Assembly (NCBI RefSeq): GCF_020723905.1
Contig: NZ_DYHZ01000001.1
Span: forward strand, 117,501-181,500
Direction of reading: 5' to 3'
Source of the DNA: Anaerolinea thermophila
GTDB lineage: Bacteria > Chloroflexota > Anaerolineae > Anaerolineales > Anaerolineaceae
DNA length: 64,000 nucleotides
Shown: piece after piece, positions 8,868 to 20,941 of the stretch
Layout: every line of letters starts with the position of its first letter
How positions within the stretch are numbered: position 1 is the stretch's first letter
Program-made: the position numbers and the translations under genes
The notes under the pieces: generated by a model
What the model saw: the letters and a program-made list of their open reading frames with translations, nothing else
Database searches by the model: none
What the model was told of the DNA's origin: nothing

Positions 8868-11800
8868 ATGCAACCGCCCGTCATTGGAATCCTGATTTAC
8901 CCGGGAGACCCTTTCTGGATCCAGACTTATGAAGCCATCCAGCGTGCGAACGAGAAAGTAGGCGCTGAATTCAAAGTATTTAACTTTGCGGAAAACTTTA
9001 AAGCGGTTCGCTCGTATGATCCTTATGCCGTTGCGGAGGAAATTCTGGCGCATCGGCTGGATGCCTTCATTTCCACCATCCTTCCTCAGGCAACCACACA
9101 GACCCTGTTGAATGCCGGATTACCCATTATCCAGTTGGGTGAAACCACACTGCGTCACCCTCTGCTGGTCACCCCCATCGGATTGCGTGAGGCTGCAAAC
9201 CTTGCAGGGGAATTTATCGGTAAACAGTTGAATGGTAAAGGGCGGGTGCTGTTCATCGGGGCTTTTATGGAAGACCCGCTTGAAGAAGACCGCGGCGAGA
9301 GCCGTCTGGAAGGCTTCAGCATTGCCATGAAGCAATTCCCCGAGATTCAATTCGAAGTCATTGGAGCATACTGGAGTTATGCTCCCGCCTGTGAGGCTTT
9401 GCGAGAAGCATTTCAGCACGTGCGCGGACCCGTAGATGCCATCTTTGGCGCCTCGGATTGGGTGGCACTGGCGGCGCGAGATGTCGGACATGAGATGGGC
9501 ATCTTTGCTCCGCATACTCTTCTGGTAGGGCTTAACGGCGATCCTCTGGCACTGGAAGCCATTGCCAATGGAACCATGACTGCCACTGTGGAAACCTGCG
9601 CTGAAGACTTTGGAACGCGTGCGTTACTCATCGCTCGAGACGCCGCCAGCGGAAAACCCTTCCCACCCCACATTTTCCATACTATTCGACTCATCACAGC
9701 GGAAAACGTTGCCGCTACGGCAACCCGGAAACTGATTGCCATTGCAGGACTGCCGAACCGGCTGGTCGGTTTCAACCGCGAAAACGAAGTTTTTCGCTTT
9801 CATCATCTCGAAACCAGCGCCCGGATCATCCAAAAAATTGGCGCCATTCTCGATCAGGATCAACTGGTCAGCACCATTGCCGATTTGATTCGGGAATCGT
9901 ACGGCTTTAACGATGTACAGGTGTATCTTCTCCGGCAGGACACGCAAAGTCTGCAACCTCTGATTGGCAGTGAGGCACACATCTCACTCGAACACAGCGG
10001 ACTGCCCGGAGAGGCATTAAGACGCAATGAAGCCATTTTGATCCCCGATTTTTCATTCAGTCAGCGTTATCAGGCTGACCCCAGTCATCCATGGATACGC
10101 TCGCGGGTGCTCCTTCCCATTCATATCGCTCAGGAAGCAATTGGCGTGCTGGACTTGCGCAGGGACCAGCCGACCCCCTCGTTAATTCAACAACAGCAGG
10201 GATTACAACTGCTGGCAGATATGCTGGGAATCGCCATTCAAAATGCGCGTCTTTATCAGGAAGCCCGCAACGCCCAGAACACCGCTGAGCGAGCCAATCA
10301 GTTAAAAACCCGCCTGCTGGCAAATGTAGGACATGAGATGCGCACCCCGCTCAATGTGATTTTAGGCTATGCGCAATCAGCCCTCACCCGCCACAAGCGC
10401 AGTGGACATCACGACGAAGAACTGGAGCGGGATTTGCAAACCATTTCTCAAAGCGGAGAGCACCTTCTGCGCATGATCAACGATTTGCTCGACCTTTCCC
10501 GGGCAGAAATCGGTGCTTTGAACATGTACTTCGAGTGGATTGACCCTCGTCCGATCATCCTGGAAGCCTTTGAGACGTTTGCCCGCTCGGATGAGCATCA
10601 TCCTTCTATCCGATGGCGGGTGGAAGTTCCCGAACGCCTGCCCATCGTACAGGTAGATTCGGCACGGTTGAAGCAAATTCTGTTAAACCTGCTTAGCAAT
10701 GCGCGCAAATTCACCCACGCGGGAGAGATTGTATTAAGCGCGCAAATTGAACCGCCTTTTTTGCGCATCTCCGTGGCAGATACAGGCGAAGGCATTTCGC
10801 TGGAACAGCAAGAACGATTGTTTGAGCCTTTCAGCGCCAGCATGGGAAAGCGCCGTCCCAGCGGCATTGGGCTGGGGTTGAGCATTACCCGTCACCTGAT
10901 TGCCCTGCACGGGGGAACGATGACGCTGGAAAGCCAACCCGGCAAGGGAAGTACATTTTACATTTATCTGCCCCTGCCAGGTTTAAGCGGCAAAGCCAGC
11001 CAGCACCACGAAAAACAAAACCACCTCCCGCCAGCCATGTTCATTTTGAGCACACGGGGAGAAATTTCACCCACCATCCGGGAAATTTGCGCTAACCAGA
11101 ATTTCGTTCCGGCGTTCATACGTTCCCCCAAAGACCTGGAAGTTCACCTTGAGCATTATCACCCGGTAGCCCTGGCGTGGGATCTGGACTGTGCCAGCAC
11201 CGAAGACTGGATGCTGTATCAGTGGTTGCACACCCAGGTGGATATGGGAGATCTCCCCTTTCTGCTCTTCCACCATTCCCCGACAGAAACCGGACTGGTG
11301 CAGGTGCTGACCAAACCCACCCGTTCCGAAACCCTGCTGGAATGGATTACCGCCCTTGCTCCCAGCCAGCCAGGCAGGCGCGCTTTCCTGATCGTGGATG
11401 ATGATGCCCAGGCTCGAATGACATATCGCCGTCTCATTGAAACGTATTTTCCTCAAACCGCGGTTCTGGAAGCCTCCAGCGGAGAAGAGGCAATCCAGTG
11501 TCTGCAATCACAGACCCCTGCATTGATTCTGCTGGATTTGCTGATGCCGGGGATGAGCGGTTTTGAATTACTGGAACGATTACGCCGCCAGCCTCATACC
11601 CGCACTGTGCCGGTGATTGTCATCAGCGGCAAGTTGTTAACCCACGCCGACATTCAGCGGTTGAATTATCCTTACGTCTCGTTCCAGAGTAAGGAAATTC
11701 TCACCCCGGAAGAGTGGAAAGAGGTGCTCCAGGAGATTCTGGGACATCCCCACAACGGAGAAAACTCCAGCCCGCTCATCCGGCAGGCACTCGCATTCAT

Positions 11801-12131
11801 TCACCAGAATTACATGCTCCCCATCAGCCGCAAAGACATTGCCCGGTCCGTCAACCTGAGCGAGAATTACTTTACCTCGCTGTTCCGGGAGGAAATGCAC
11901 CTGACACCATGGGAGTACCTGACCCGTTTGCGCATCCGGATTGCCTGCCGTCTGCTGCAGGAAACCTCATTGAATATCAAAGCCATTGCTTTGCAGGTGG
12001 GATTCAGCGATCCTGGCTACTTTACGCGCGTCTTCACCAGATTGATGGGAGACACCCCCCAGAATTATCGCCGGGATGCCTCACGTCAGCCTTTCGCGCG
12101 AACGGTGAATTTTCCTAAACTATCAACTTAA
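8868..12131 (+). CDS. One-piece hybrid two-component regulator: LacI-like sensor, GAF, kinase, receiver, AraC domain
   Basis: A 1087-residue protein that carries a whole signalling chain. Residues about 1-310 are a periplasmic-binding-protein/LacI-type sugar sensor (VIGILIYPGDPFWIQTYEAIQRA; YLxFASDWVAL-type region reads DAIFGASDWVALAARDVG). No signal peptide or membrane helix is present, so it senses in the cytoplasm. About 325-470 is GAF. About 475-560 is HisKA with intact His 489 (GHEMRTPLN). About 600-705 is a GHKL ATPase (NLLSNARKF, DTGEGI, GIGLGLSITRHL). About 720-835 is a receiver-like domain without the phospho-Asp. About 845-960 is a true receiver (VDDD, Asp 890, PVIVISGK). About 975-1080 is an AraC-type double helix-turn-helix ending in VGFSDPGYFTRVFTRLMGDTP. 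It heads the transporter/GH4 cluster and probably activates it in response to an imported sugar. Confidence 0.92.
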   Translation: MQPPVIGILIYPGDPFWIQTYEAIQRANEKVGAEFKVFNFAENFKAVRSYDPYAVAEEILAHRLDAFISTILPQATTQTLLNAGLPIIQLGETTLRHPLLVTPIGLREAANLAGEFIGKQLNGKGRVLFIGAFMEDPLEEDRGESRLEGFSIAMKQFPEIQFEVIGAYWSYAPACEALREAFQHVRGPVDAIFGASDWVALAARDVGHEMGIFAPHTLLVGLNGDPLALEAIANGTMTATVETCAEDFGTRALLIARDAASGKPFPPHIFHTIRLITAENVAATATRKLIAIAGLPNRLVGFNRENEVFRFHHLETSARIIQKIGAILDQDQLVSTIADLIRESYGFNDVQVYLLRQDTQSLQPLIGSEAHISLEHSGLPGEALRRNEAILIPDFSFSQRYQADPSHPWIRSRVLLPIHIAQEAIGVLDLRRDQPTPSLIQQQQGLQLLADMLGIAIQNARLYQEARNAQNTAERANQLKTRLLANVGHEMRTPLNVILGYAQSALTRHKRSGHHDEELERDLQTISQSGEHLLRMINDLLDLSRAEIGALNMYFEWIDPRPIILEAFETFARSDEHHPSIRWRVEVPERLPIVQVDSARLKQILLNLLSNARKFTHAGEIVLSAQIEPPFLRISVADTGEGISLEQQERLFEPFSASMGKRRPSGIGLGLSITRHLIALHGGTMTLESQPGKGSTFYIYLPLPGLSGKASQHHEKQNHLPPAMFILSTRGEISPTIREICANQNFVPAFIRSPKDLEVHLEHYHPVALAWDLDCASTEDWMLYQWLHTQVDMGDLPFLLFHHSPTETGLVQVLTKPTRSETLLEWITALAPSQPGRRAFLIVDDDAQARMTYRRLIETYFPQTAVLEASSGEEAIQCLQSQTPALILLDLLMPGMSGFELLERLRRQPHTRTVPVIVISGKLLTHADIQRLNYPYVSFQSKEILTPEEWKEVLQEILGHPHNGENSSPLIRQALAFIHQNYMLPISRKDIARSVNLSENYFTSLFREEMHLTPWEYLTRLRIRIACRLLQETSLNIKAIALQVGFSDPGYFTRVFTRLMGDTPQNYRRDASRQPFARTVNFPKLST

Positions 12132-12246
12132 AATCCAATTCTGGCGGCAACAATTTTCCTATACTGAAACTGGTAATCTATTACCCCCTGATTTTCTTTT
12201 GTATCTCAGGGACAGGCGCTAAAGGTTCCATTCTGGAGGAACATAG

Positions 12247-12633
12247 ATGAAGCCTGCCGTTCTCATTCTGGATGATGACCATCCAACGCTTGAACTGTAC
12301 ACACGGGAACTTTCCGATGAATATGTGGTATTTCCCTGTTCTTCCATCCCAGAAGCCATTCCTCTCCTCACCCAGGAGCATCTTGCGGCAATTGTCTTTG
12401 AACCGGCAATGGAGAATGGCGAAGGCTGGGATTTCCTCCAGAAACTGGCAGAATTTTGCATTCCACGGCATATTCCCATCATTTTCTGCAGTACACAGGA
12501 CGAACACCGTGCCGAAATTCCCCCGGCGGCAGGGAAGTTTCTGGTTAAACCTGTCCTGCCCAATCAACTGGCACAGACGCTTAAGCAAATCCTTCACCAA
12601 TCTTCTCCTAAATCTAAGGAAATCAGCGCATGA
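12247..12633 (+). CDS. Stand-alone receiver domain with Asp-to-Glu at the phosphorylation site
   Basis: 128-residue CheY-like protein. The acidic pocket (LILDDDHP), the Thr/Ser position (IIFCSTQ) and the conserved Lys (FLVKPV) are present. The strand that should end in the phospho-acceptor Asp reads AAIVFEPAMENGEGW, placing Glu 52 there. Glu at this site often mimics the phosphorylated state, so the protein may be permanently 'on' or respond to something else. No output domain. Its stop overlaps the start of the ABC ATPase gene (ATGA), tying its synthesis to the transporter. It could be a partner of the hybrid regulator upstream. Confidence 0.85.
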   Translation: MKPAVLILDDDHPTLELYTRELSDEYVVFPCSSIPEAIPLLTQEHLAAIVFEPAMENGEGWDFLQKLAEFCIPRHIPIIFCSTQDEHRAEIPPAAGKFLVKPVLPNQLAQTLKQILHQSSPKSKEISA

Positions 12634-13646
12634 ATGGGACTTCAACCACTGACTCGCTTCCTTTGCTGGAAATCAAAGACCTGCGAACGTACTTCTTCCT
12701 GGAAAAAGGCACTGTCCGTGCCGTAGACGGCGTTAACCTGTCGCTTCAACGAAAGACCACACTTGGGCTGGTCGGCGAAAGCGGTTGCGGGAAGAGTATC
12801 ACCGCCATGTCCATCATGCGATTGATTCAGGAACCGCCCGGGAAAATTGTCTCGGGGGAAATTCTGTTGCGCTCCCGCACTTTTGGGCAGGTTCTCGATC
12901 TTGCCAAACTGGACCGGCACTCTCAGACAATGCGCGCCATCCGCGGTGGAGAGATTGCCATGGTCTTTCAAGAGCCAATGACGTCTTTGAATCCACTCTA
13001 CACCATTGGCGACCAGATTGCTGAAGCGGTACAACTTCACCAAAAGGTAAGCAAAAAAGAAGCACTGGAACGTGCGCTGGAGATGCTGGTTAAAGTCCAG
13101 ATTGCCATGCCCAAGCAACGCCTGCGGGAATATCCCCATCAACTATCGGGGGGCATGCGCCAACGGGTAATGATCGCCATGGCGCTGTCCTGCAATCCTT
13201 CCATTTTGATTGCGGATGAGCCCACTACCGCGCTGGACGTGACCGTCCAGGCACAAATCCTCGACTTGATGCGCCAGTTGCAGGAGGATATTGACTCATC
13301 CATCATCATGATTACCCACAATCTGGGTGTGGTTTCCCAGATGGCGCATTTTGTGGCCGTGATGTACCTGGGTAAGGTAGTGGAATATGGAACAACCAAC
13401 GATATCTTCCACCGCAGTCTGCACCCATACACAGTAGGGTTGTTAAATTCTGTGCCCGTTTTGGGAAGAAAAGGGAAGAAAGTCCTCGTCCCCATCGAAG
13501 GCATCGTCCCCAGTCCCATGAACATCCCCCCGGGCTGTCCATTCGCCAGCCGCTGTCCCAAAGTCATGCCTAAGTGCCGCGAGGTCAATCCTGAATTGCA
13601 GGAAAAAGAGAGCGGGCACTGGGTTTCGTGCTGGCTTTATGAGTAA
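12630..13646 (+). CDS. OppD/DppD-type ABC transporter ATPase
   Basis: ATPase of an oligopeptide/oligosaccharide importer, 338 residues, cytoplasmic face. Walker A GESGCGKS near residue 50, Q loop [11 protein letters not shown], signature LSGGMRQRV, Walker [13 protein letters not shown], switch His in MITHNLG. The C-terminal region (about 260-330) has the oligopeptide-type cysteine motif (GCPFASRCP...C...C) found in OppD/DppD. Context with GH4 alpha-galactosidases suggests an alpha-galactoside rather than a peptide as substrate; the S. meliloti agp system is a known precedent of this transporter type. Confidence 0.93.
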   Translation: MNGTSTTDSLPLLEIKDLRTYFFLEKGTVRAVDGVNLSLQRKTTLGLVGESGCGKSITAMSIMRLIQEPPGKIVSGEILLRSRTFGQVLDLAKLDRHSQTMRAIRGGEIAMVFQEPMTSLNPLYTIGDQIAEAVQLHQKVSKKEALERALEMLVKVQIAMPKQRLREYPHQLSGGMRQRVMIAMALSCNPSILIADEPTTALDVTVQAQILDLMRQLQEDIDSSIIMITHNLGVVSQMAHFVAVMYLGKVVEYGTTNDIFHRSLHPYTVGLLNSVPVLGRKGKKVLVPIEGIVPSPMNIPPGCPFASRCPKVMPKCREVNPELQEKESGHWVSCWLYE

Positions 13647-13763
13647 CAACCGGAAAAATCCAGCGTGCGAGGAGGTGATGAAGTCGGAAGAAACCAGAAA
13701 TTTGAACTGCTTAAGCACCTTTCACCTGTCAAGTTCTTTCGTTCTAAAGGAGAGAGTAAGGAT

Positions 13764-15935
<2,172 letters not shown>

Positions 15936-15947
15936 CCTGTAGTTTCC

Positions 15948-15972
15948 GGGGGGAGGGCAATCCCCTCCCCCC
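15948..15972 (+). terminator. GC-rich hairpin between binding protein and permease
   Basis: Arms GGGGGGAGGG and CCCTCCCCCC around a 4-5 nt loop, 13 bp after the stop codon. No T tract follows. It is better read as an mRNA stabiliser or partial terminator that lets the binding protein be made in excess over the permeases. Confidence 0.55.
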
Positions 15973-15998
15973 TCATCCTCCTCTGGACTGGAGCCGGT

Positions 15999-16997
<999 letters not shown>

Positions 16998-17017
16998 GAA
17001 AACTTGCGGAGGTTCAC

Positions 17018-18148
17018 ATGGCAAACAAAAAACTAAAATCCGCTTCAGCCGTTATCCTGCGCGCCAGAGAACATGAGTCCTATGGAACACTGGTCTGGCG
17101 GCGCTTCCGCAAGAGCAAAATCGCCATTTTGGGCGGTTTGATGGTGATCATGTTGATTGTCCTGGCGATTTTTTCCGATTTCTTTGCACCATACGACCCC
17201 GTTAGACTCAACATGCGCAGCGGGTACATTCCCCCTCATCGGGTACATTTTATTGATGCCGAGGGTAAATTTCATCTCCGTCCATTCATTTATGGATGGA
17301 AACAGGTGCTGGATGAGAACATGTTCCCTAAATGGGTAGAAGACACCTCCAAAGCCTACCCCATTTACTTTTTTGTCCGTGGCTGGGAGTATAAACTGCT
17401 GGGCTTTATCCCCATGAACATTCACCTGTATGGCTTGAAAGATCCTGAGGGGATGATCTTTCTGCTCGGCTCGGACAAATTTGGGCGCGATATCTTCTCC
17501 CGCTCCTGTCTGGCAGGGCGGATTTCGCTCTCCATGTCCCTGTTCGGTACCATTATCAGTGTGGCAGTGGGCTCTGTGCTGGGGGTCATCTCAGGTTACT
17601 TTGGCGGTGCTGTCGACACGTACATGCAACGATTTGTGGAGTTTGTGCAATCCTTCCCCCAGTTGCCATTATGGATGGCGCTGGCAGCAATCATTCCCGA
17701 CACATGGGATCAGTTTGCTGTCTTTGTGGTCATGTCTTCTATCTTTGCCCTGCTTTCATGGACTCTGCTGGCGCGTGAGGTGCGCGGAAAAGTCCTGTCT
17801 CTGCGGGAGACCGATTTCGTCCTTGCCGCTCGAGAAATGGGCGCCTCAGACTGGCGCATCATCTTCCATCACCTGTACCCCAACACACTCAGCCATACCA
17901 TTGTCGTGCTCACCCTCACCATTCCGACCATCATTCTGGCAGAAAGTTTCCTGAGTTTCCTGGGAATTGGCATTCAGGAACCTCTGGTTTCCTGGGGAGT
18001 GATGATGCGCGAAGCACAGACCATCCAGACACTGGGCTTCAATATCTGGATTATCTCTCCGGTGTTCTTCATATTCATAGCGGTGCTGGGGTGGAACTTC
18101 CTCGGCGATGGTTTAAGAGACGCCGCAGACCCCTATACCATCCTCTAG
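17018..18148 (+). CDS. OppC/DppC-type permease
   Basis: Second membrane subunit, 376 residues. The start at 17018 is preceded by GGAGG at 7 bp; an upstream in-frame TTG at 16994 is unlikely. N-terminal OppC motif ([40 protein letters not shown]), then a roughly 90-residue extracytoplasmic segment between helices 1 and 2 that is longer than in peptide permeases, then [13 protein letters not shown] and the EAA loop [26 protein letters not shown]. The long loop is common in the sugar-type members of the family and may contact the large binding protein. Confidence 0.93.
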   Translation: MANKKLKSASAVILRAREHESYGTLVWRRFRKSKIAILGGLMVIMLIVLAIFSDFFAPYDPVRLNMRSGYIPPHRVHFIDAEGKFHLRPFIYGWKQVLDENMFPKWVEDTSKAYPIYFFVRGWEYKLLGFIPMNIHLYGLKDPEGMIFLLGSDKFGRDIFSRSCLAGRISLSMSLFGTIISVAVGSVLGVISGYFGGAVDTYMQRFVEFVQSFPQLPLWMALAAIIPDTWDQFAVFVVMSSIFALLSWTLLAREVRGKVLSLRETDFVLAAREMGASDWRIIFHHLYPNTLSHTIVVLTLTIPTIILAESFLSFLGIGIQEPLVSWGVMMREAQTIQTLGFNIWIISPVFFIFIAVLGWNFLGDGLRDAADPYTIL

Positions 18149-18158
18149 AGGCAATCAT

Positions 18159-19187
18159 ATGACAATCAGTTCGTTTTCGGACCCAATTCTCGAAGTTAAG
18201 AACCTGAAAATGTACTTTCCCATCCGCGGAGGGTTTTTCCAGACCATTAAGGGGTACGTCAAAGCGGTGGACGGCATCAGTTTTTCCGTTCGGGAAAATG
18301 AAGTGCTCGGGCTGGTTGGGGAAAGTGGATGTGGAAAAACAACAGCGGGGCGCACCATCCTGAGGTTGTATGACCCCACCGATGGGGAAATCTGGTTCCG
18401 CAAGAAAGACGGGGAACGGGTAGAAATTTCTAAATACACCCAAAAACAAATGATGCCCCTGCGCCGTGAAATGCGCATGATCTTTCAAGACCCGTTCAGT
18501 TCACTCAATCCGCGCCGCACGGTTAAGGAAATCATCGGCGAACCGCTCATCATCCACAACATTGCCAGGGGAAGAGAACTGGAAGATCGGGTGGCGTATT
18601 TGATGACTGCCGTGGGTCTCGACCCCGCTTACATGGATCGCTACCCGCACGAGTTCTCGGGCGGACAACGCCAGCGCATCGGGATTGCCCGTACCCTTTC
18701 TCTCAGCCCGCGCCTGATCGTTGCCGACGAACCCGTATCTGCGCTGGATGTGTCCATTCAGGCTCAGGTTCTAAATCTGCTGCAGAATCTGAAAGAAGAT
18801 CTGGGTTTGACCCTTATCTTTGTGGCGCATGATTTGTCGGTCGTGGAACACATTTCGGACCGCATTGCCGTGATGTATGTGGGAAAAATCGTGGAACTCT
18901 CCGAAACCGAAAATGTGCTCTACCACCCCCTCCATCCCTACACTGAAGCACTGGTTTCCGCCATCCCTCCTGCCGACCCCGATATCAAAATGCACCGCAT
19001 TCCTCTCCAGGGGGACGTACCCAGCCCTGCCAATCCGCCCAAGGGTTGCGTGTTCCACCCACGCTGTCGGTACGCCCGAGACATTTGCAGTCAACAGGAA
19101 CCCACCTTGCGAGAAGTAGAACCCGGACATTTTGCTTCATGTCACTTTGCCGGAGAATTGAGTCTACGAGGAATTGGAGGAGAATGA
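18159..19187 (+). CDS. OppF/DppF-type ABC transporter ATPase
   Basis: Second ATPase of the importer, 342 residues. Walker [11 protein letters not shown] loop [15 protein letters not shown], signature [14 protein letters not shown], Walker [13 protein letters not shown], switch VAHDLSVV. The C-terminal oligopeptide motif is present ([15 protein letters not shown]). It completes the set with the OppD-type ATPase and two permeases. The stop codon is one base before the next gene's ATG. Confidence 0.94.
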   Translation: MTISSFSDPILEVKNLKMYFPIRGGFFQTIKGYVKAVDGISFSVRENEVLGLVGESGCGKTTAGRTILRLYDPTDGEIWFRKKDGERVEISKYTQKQMMPLRREMRMIFQDPFSSLNPRRTVKEIIGEPLIIHNIARGRELEDRVAYLMTAVGLDPAYMDRYPHEFSGGQRQRIGIARTLSLSPRLIVADEPVSALDVSIQAQVLNLLQNLKEDLGLTLIFVAHDLSVVEHISDRIAVMYVGKIVELSETENVLYHPLHPYTEALVSAIPPADPDIKMHRIPLQGDVPSPANPPKGCVFHPRCRYARDICSQQEPTLREVEPGHFASCHFAGELSLRGIGGE

Positions 19188-19188
19188 C

Positions 19189-19551
19189 ATGGACCGGTCA
19201 CGCATCACTGCCTTTCTCAGTTATTTCGTGCTCTTTTTGGGAAGCCTTTACGTGTTGATCTTTGAACGCCATGATGACTACGCCCGCTACCATGCCCTGC
19301 AGGCTCTCGGTCTGGTGTTCTTTGCGGCAGGAGTTTTTTTGGGTTGGGCAGTTCTGGGCTTTCTGGTAGCCTGGATTCCCCTGGTGGGACCTGTGTTGAG
19401 CATTTCCATGTTTGCGCTGGTAATTGCAGCATGGATTTTTGCGGTAGTTGCATGGGTGATCGGCATGGCAAACGCCGTACGCGGGTTGATTGCTCCCCTC
19501 CCGCTGATCGGACGCTGGGCGGAAAAACTGCCCTTTGGGCAAATTGCATAA
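19189..19551 (+). CDS. Small DUF4870-type membrane protein
   Basis: 120 residues, three to four hydrophobic helices. The N-terminal SRITAFLSYFVLFLGSLYVLIFERHDDYARYHALQALGLVFF resembles the DUF4870/Tic20-like family (short helix, then a conserved YHALQAL-type motif before the second helix). The start at 19189 follows GGAGG; a TTG five codons earlier is less likely. It sits between the ATPase (1 bp gap) and the first GH4 gene, so it is expressed with the sugar operon. Function unknown. Confidence 0.75.
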   Translation: MDRSRITAFLSYFVLFLGSLYVLIFERHDDYARYHALQALGLVFFAAGVFLGWAVLGFLVAWIPLVGPVLSISMFALVIAAWIFAVVAWVIGMANAVRGLIAPLPLIGRWAEKLPFGQIA

Positions 19552-19574
19552 CTGGATAATGAAAGGATGACTGC

Positions 19575-20912
19575 ATGGCAAAAATTGTACTGATTGGCGC
19601 CGGAAGCACCGTCTTCACCCGCAACCTTTGCAACGATATTCTGCTCACCCCGGCGCTTCAAGAAAGTGACATCGTCCTGATGGACATTAACGCCGAGCGA
19701 TTAAACGCGGCTTACAAACTGGTAGAAGCCTTAATCCAGCAGAGAAAGTTGAAAGCCCACGTTGAGGCGACCCTGGACCGCCGGGAAGCCCTTACCGGCG
19801 CGGATTACGTCATCACCACTTTTCAACAAGGGGGATTAGACGCATATCGGCTGGATATTGAAATTCCTCTGAAATACGGCGTTGGACAGTGCGTAGGAGA
19901 TACGCTGGGACCGGGTGGCGTCTTCCGGGCGTTGCGCACTATTCCGGTCCTGCTCGATATTTGCGATGAGATGGACGATCTCGCTCCAGACGCTTTGCTT
20001 CTCAACTACGTCAACCCCATGGCGGCAAATTGCTGGGCAGTGAGCGCCGGTTCAGGACGTCCTTTTGTAGGGTTATGTCACTCGGTACAGGGCACCAGCG
20101 AGATGCTGGCACAGTGGGTTCAGGTACCTTATGAGGAAGTGAACTTCCTCTGCGCCGGAATCAATCACCAGGCTTTCTTCCTGGAATTTCGCCGTGGGAA
20201 GGAAGACCTTTACCCGGCGCTGTGGAAAGCCATCGAAAAACCTGAAATTTACGAGACCGAACCGGTACGATGCGAATTAATGAAGTATTTTGGTTACTTT
20301 GTCACCGAATCCAGCGGACATGCCAGTGAGTACGTGCCCTACTTCCGCAAATCCGTGGAGATGATTGAAAAAGATCTGGTGCCGCGCTTCAAGAGTCCAC
20401 AGGACTTCTGGTTTGACTTCGGGCGCACCGGTGGCTACCTGCGCCATTGCGAGCGCACCGCTCAAACGTTCCAGCAGGAATTTCAGGAACTGCTCGACGG
20501 CGTGCGCACCTTGAGCACTCAGCGAAGTCATGAATATGGTTCGTATATCATCGAAGCCATCGAGACCAACAAACCTGTCAAAATCAACGGCAATGTACCT
20601 AACTTTGGGCTGATTACCAACCTGCCGCATGGATGCACGGTAGAAGTGCCCTGTCTGGTAGATGCCAGCGGCATTCAACCGGTCAGCATTGGCGATTTAC
20701 CCCCTCAACTGGCGGCATTAAACCGCACAAACGTCAATGTACAGGAATTAATTGTGGAAGCCGCCCTCTCTGGCGAAGTGGATGCCGTGTATCATGCCGT
20801 GATGCTGGATCCGCTGACCGCGGCAGTGTGCACCCTGCCGCAAATCCATGCCATGGTTCGGGAAATGCTTGAAGCCCAAAAGCCATGGCTGCCACAATTT
20901 TCAATCCAATAA
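19575..20912 (+). CDS. Glycoside hydrolase family 4, first paralogue
   Basis: Cytoplasmic glycosidase using NAD+ and a divalent metal by an oxidation-elimination mechanism; 445 residues. The Rossmann motif KIVLIGAGSTVFTRN opens the protein. The metal-site Cys is in GLCHSVQGTS and the metal-site His in GINHQAFF. The GH4 pattern GDTLGPGGVFRALRTIPVLL and LLNYVNPMAANCW are present. It is shorter than the second enzyme and reads NHQ and ESSGHASEY where MelA reads NHM and ESSEHFSEY, which suggests a different sugar. The CHS motif places it with the alpha-galactosidase-like branch rather than 6-phospho-glycosidases. Confidence 0.9.
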   Translation: MAKIVLIGAGSTVFTRNLCNDILLTPALQESDIVLMDINAERLNAAYKLVEALIQQRKLKAHVEATLDRREALTGADYVITTFQQGGLDAYRLDIEIPLKYGVGQCVGDTLGPGGVFRALRTIPVLLDICDEMDDLAPDALLLNYVNPMAANCWAVSAGSGRPFVGLCHSVQGTSEMLAQWVQVPYEEVNFLCAGINHQAFFLEFRRGKEDLYPALWKAIEKPEIYETEPVRCELMKYFGYFVTESSGHASEYVPYFRKSVEMIEKDLVPRFKSPQDFWFDFGRTGGYLRHCERTAQTFQQEFQELLDGVRTLSTQRSHEYGSYIIEAIETNKPVKINGNVPNFGLITNLPHGCTVEVPCLVDASGIQPVSIGDLPPQLAALNRTNVNVQELIVEAALSGEVDAVYHAVMLDPLTAAVCTLPQIHAMVREMLEAQKPWLPQFSIQ

Positions 20913-20941
20913 TTGAACTCAAAAAGAGAAAGGAGACTCGT

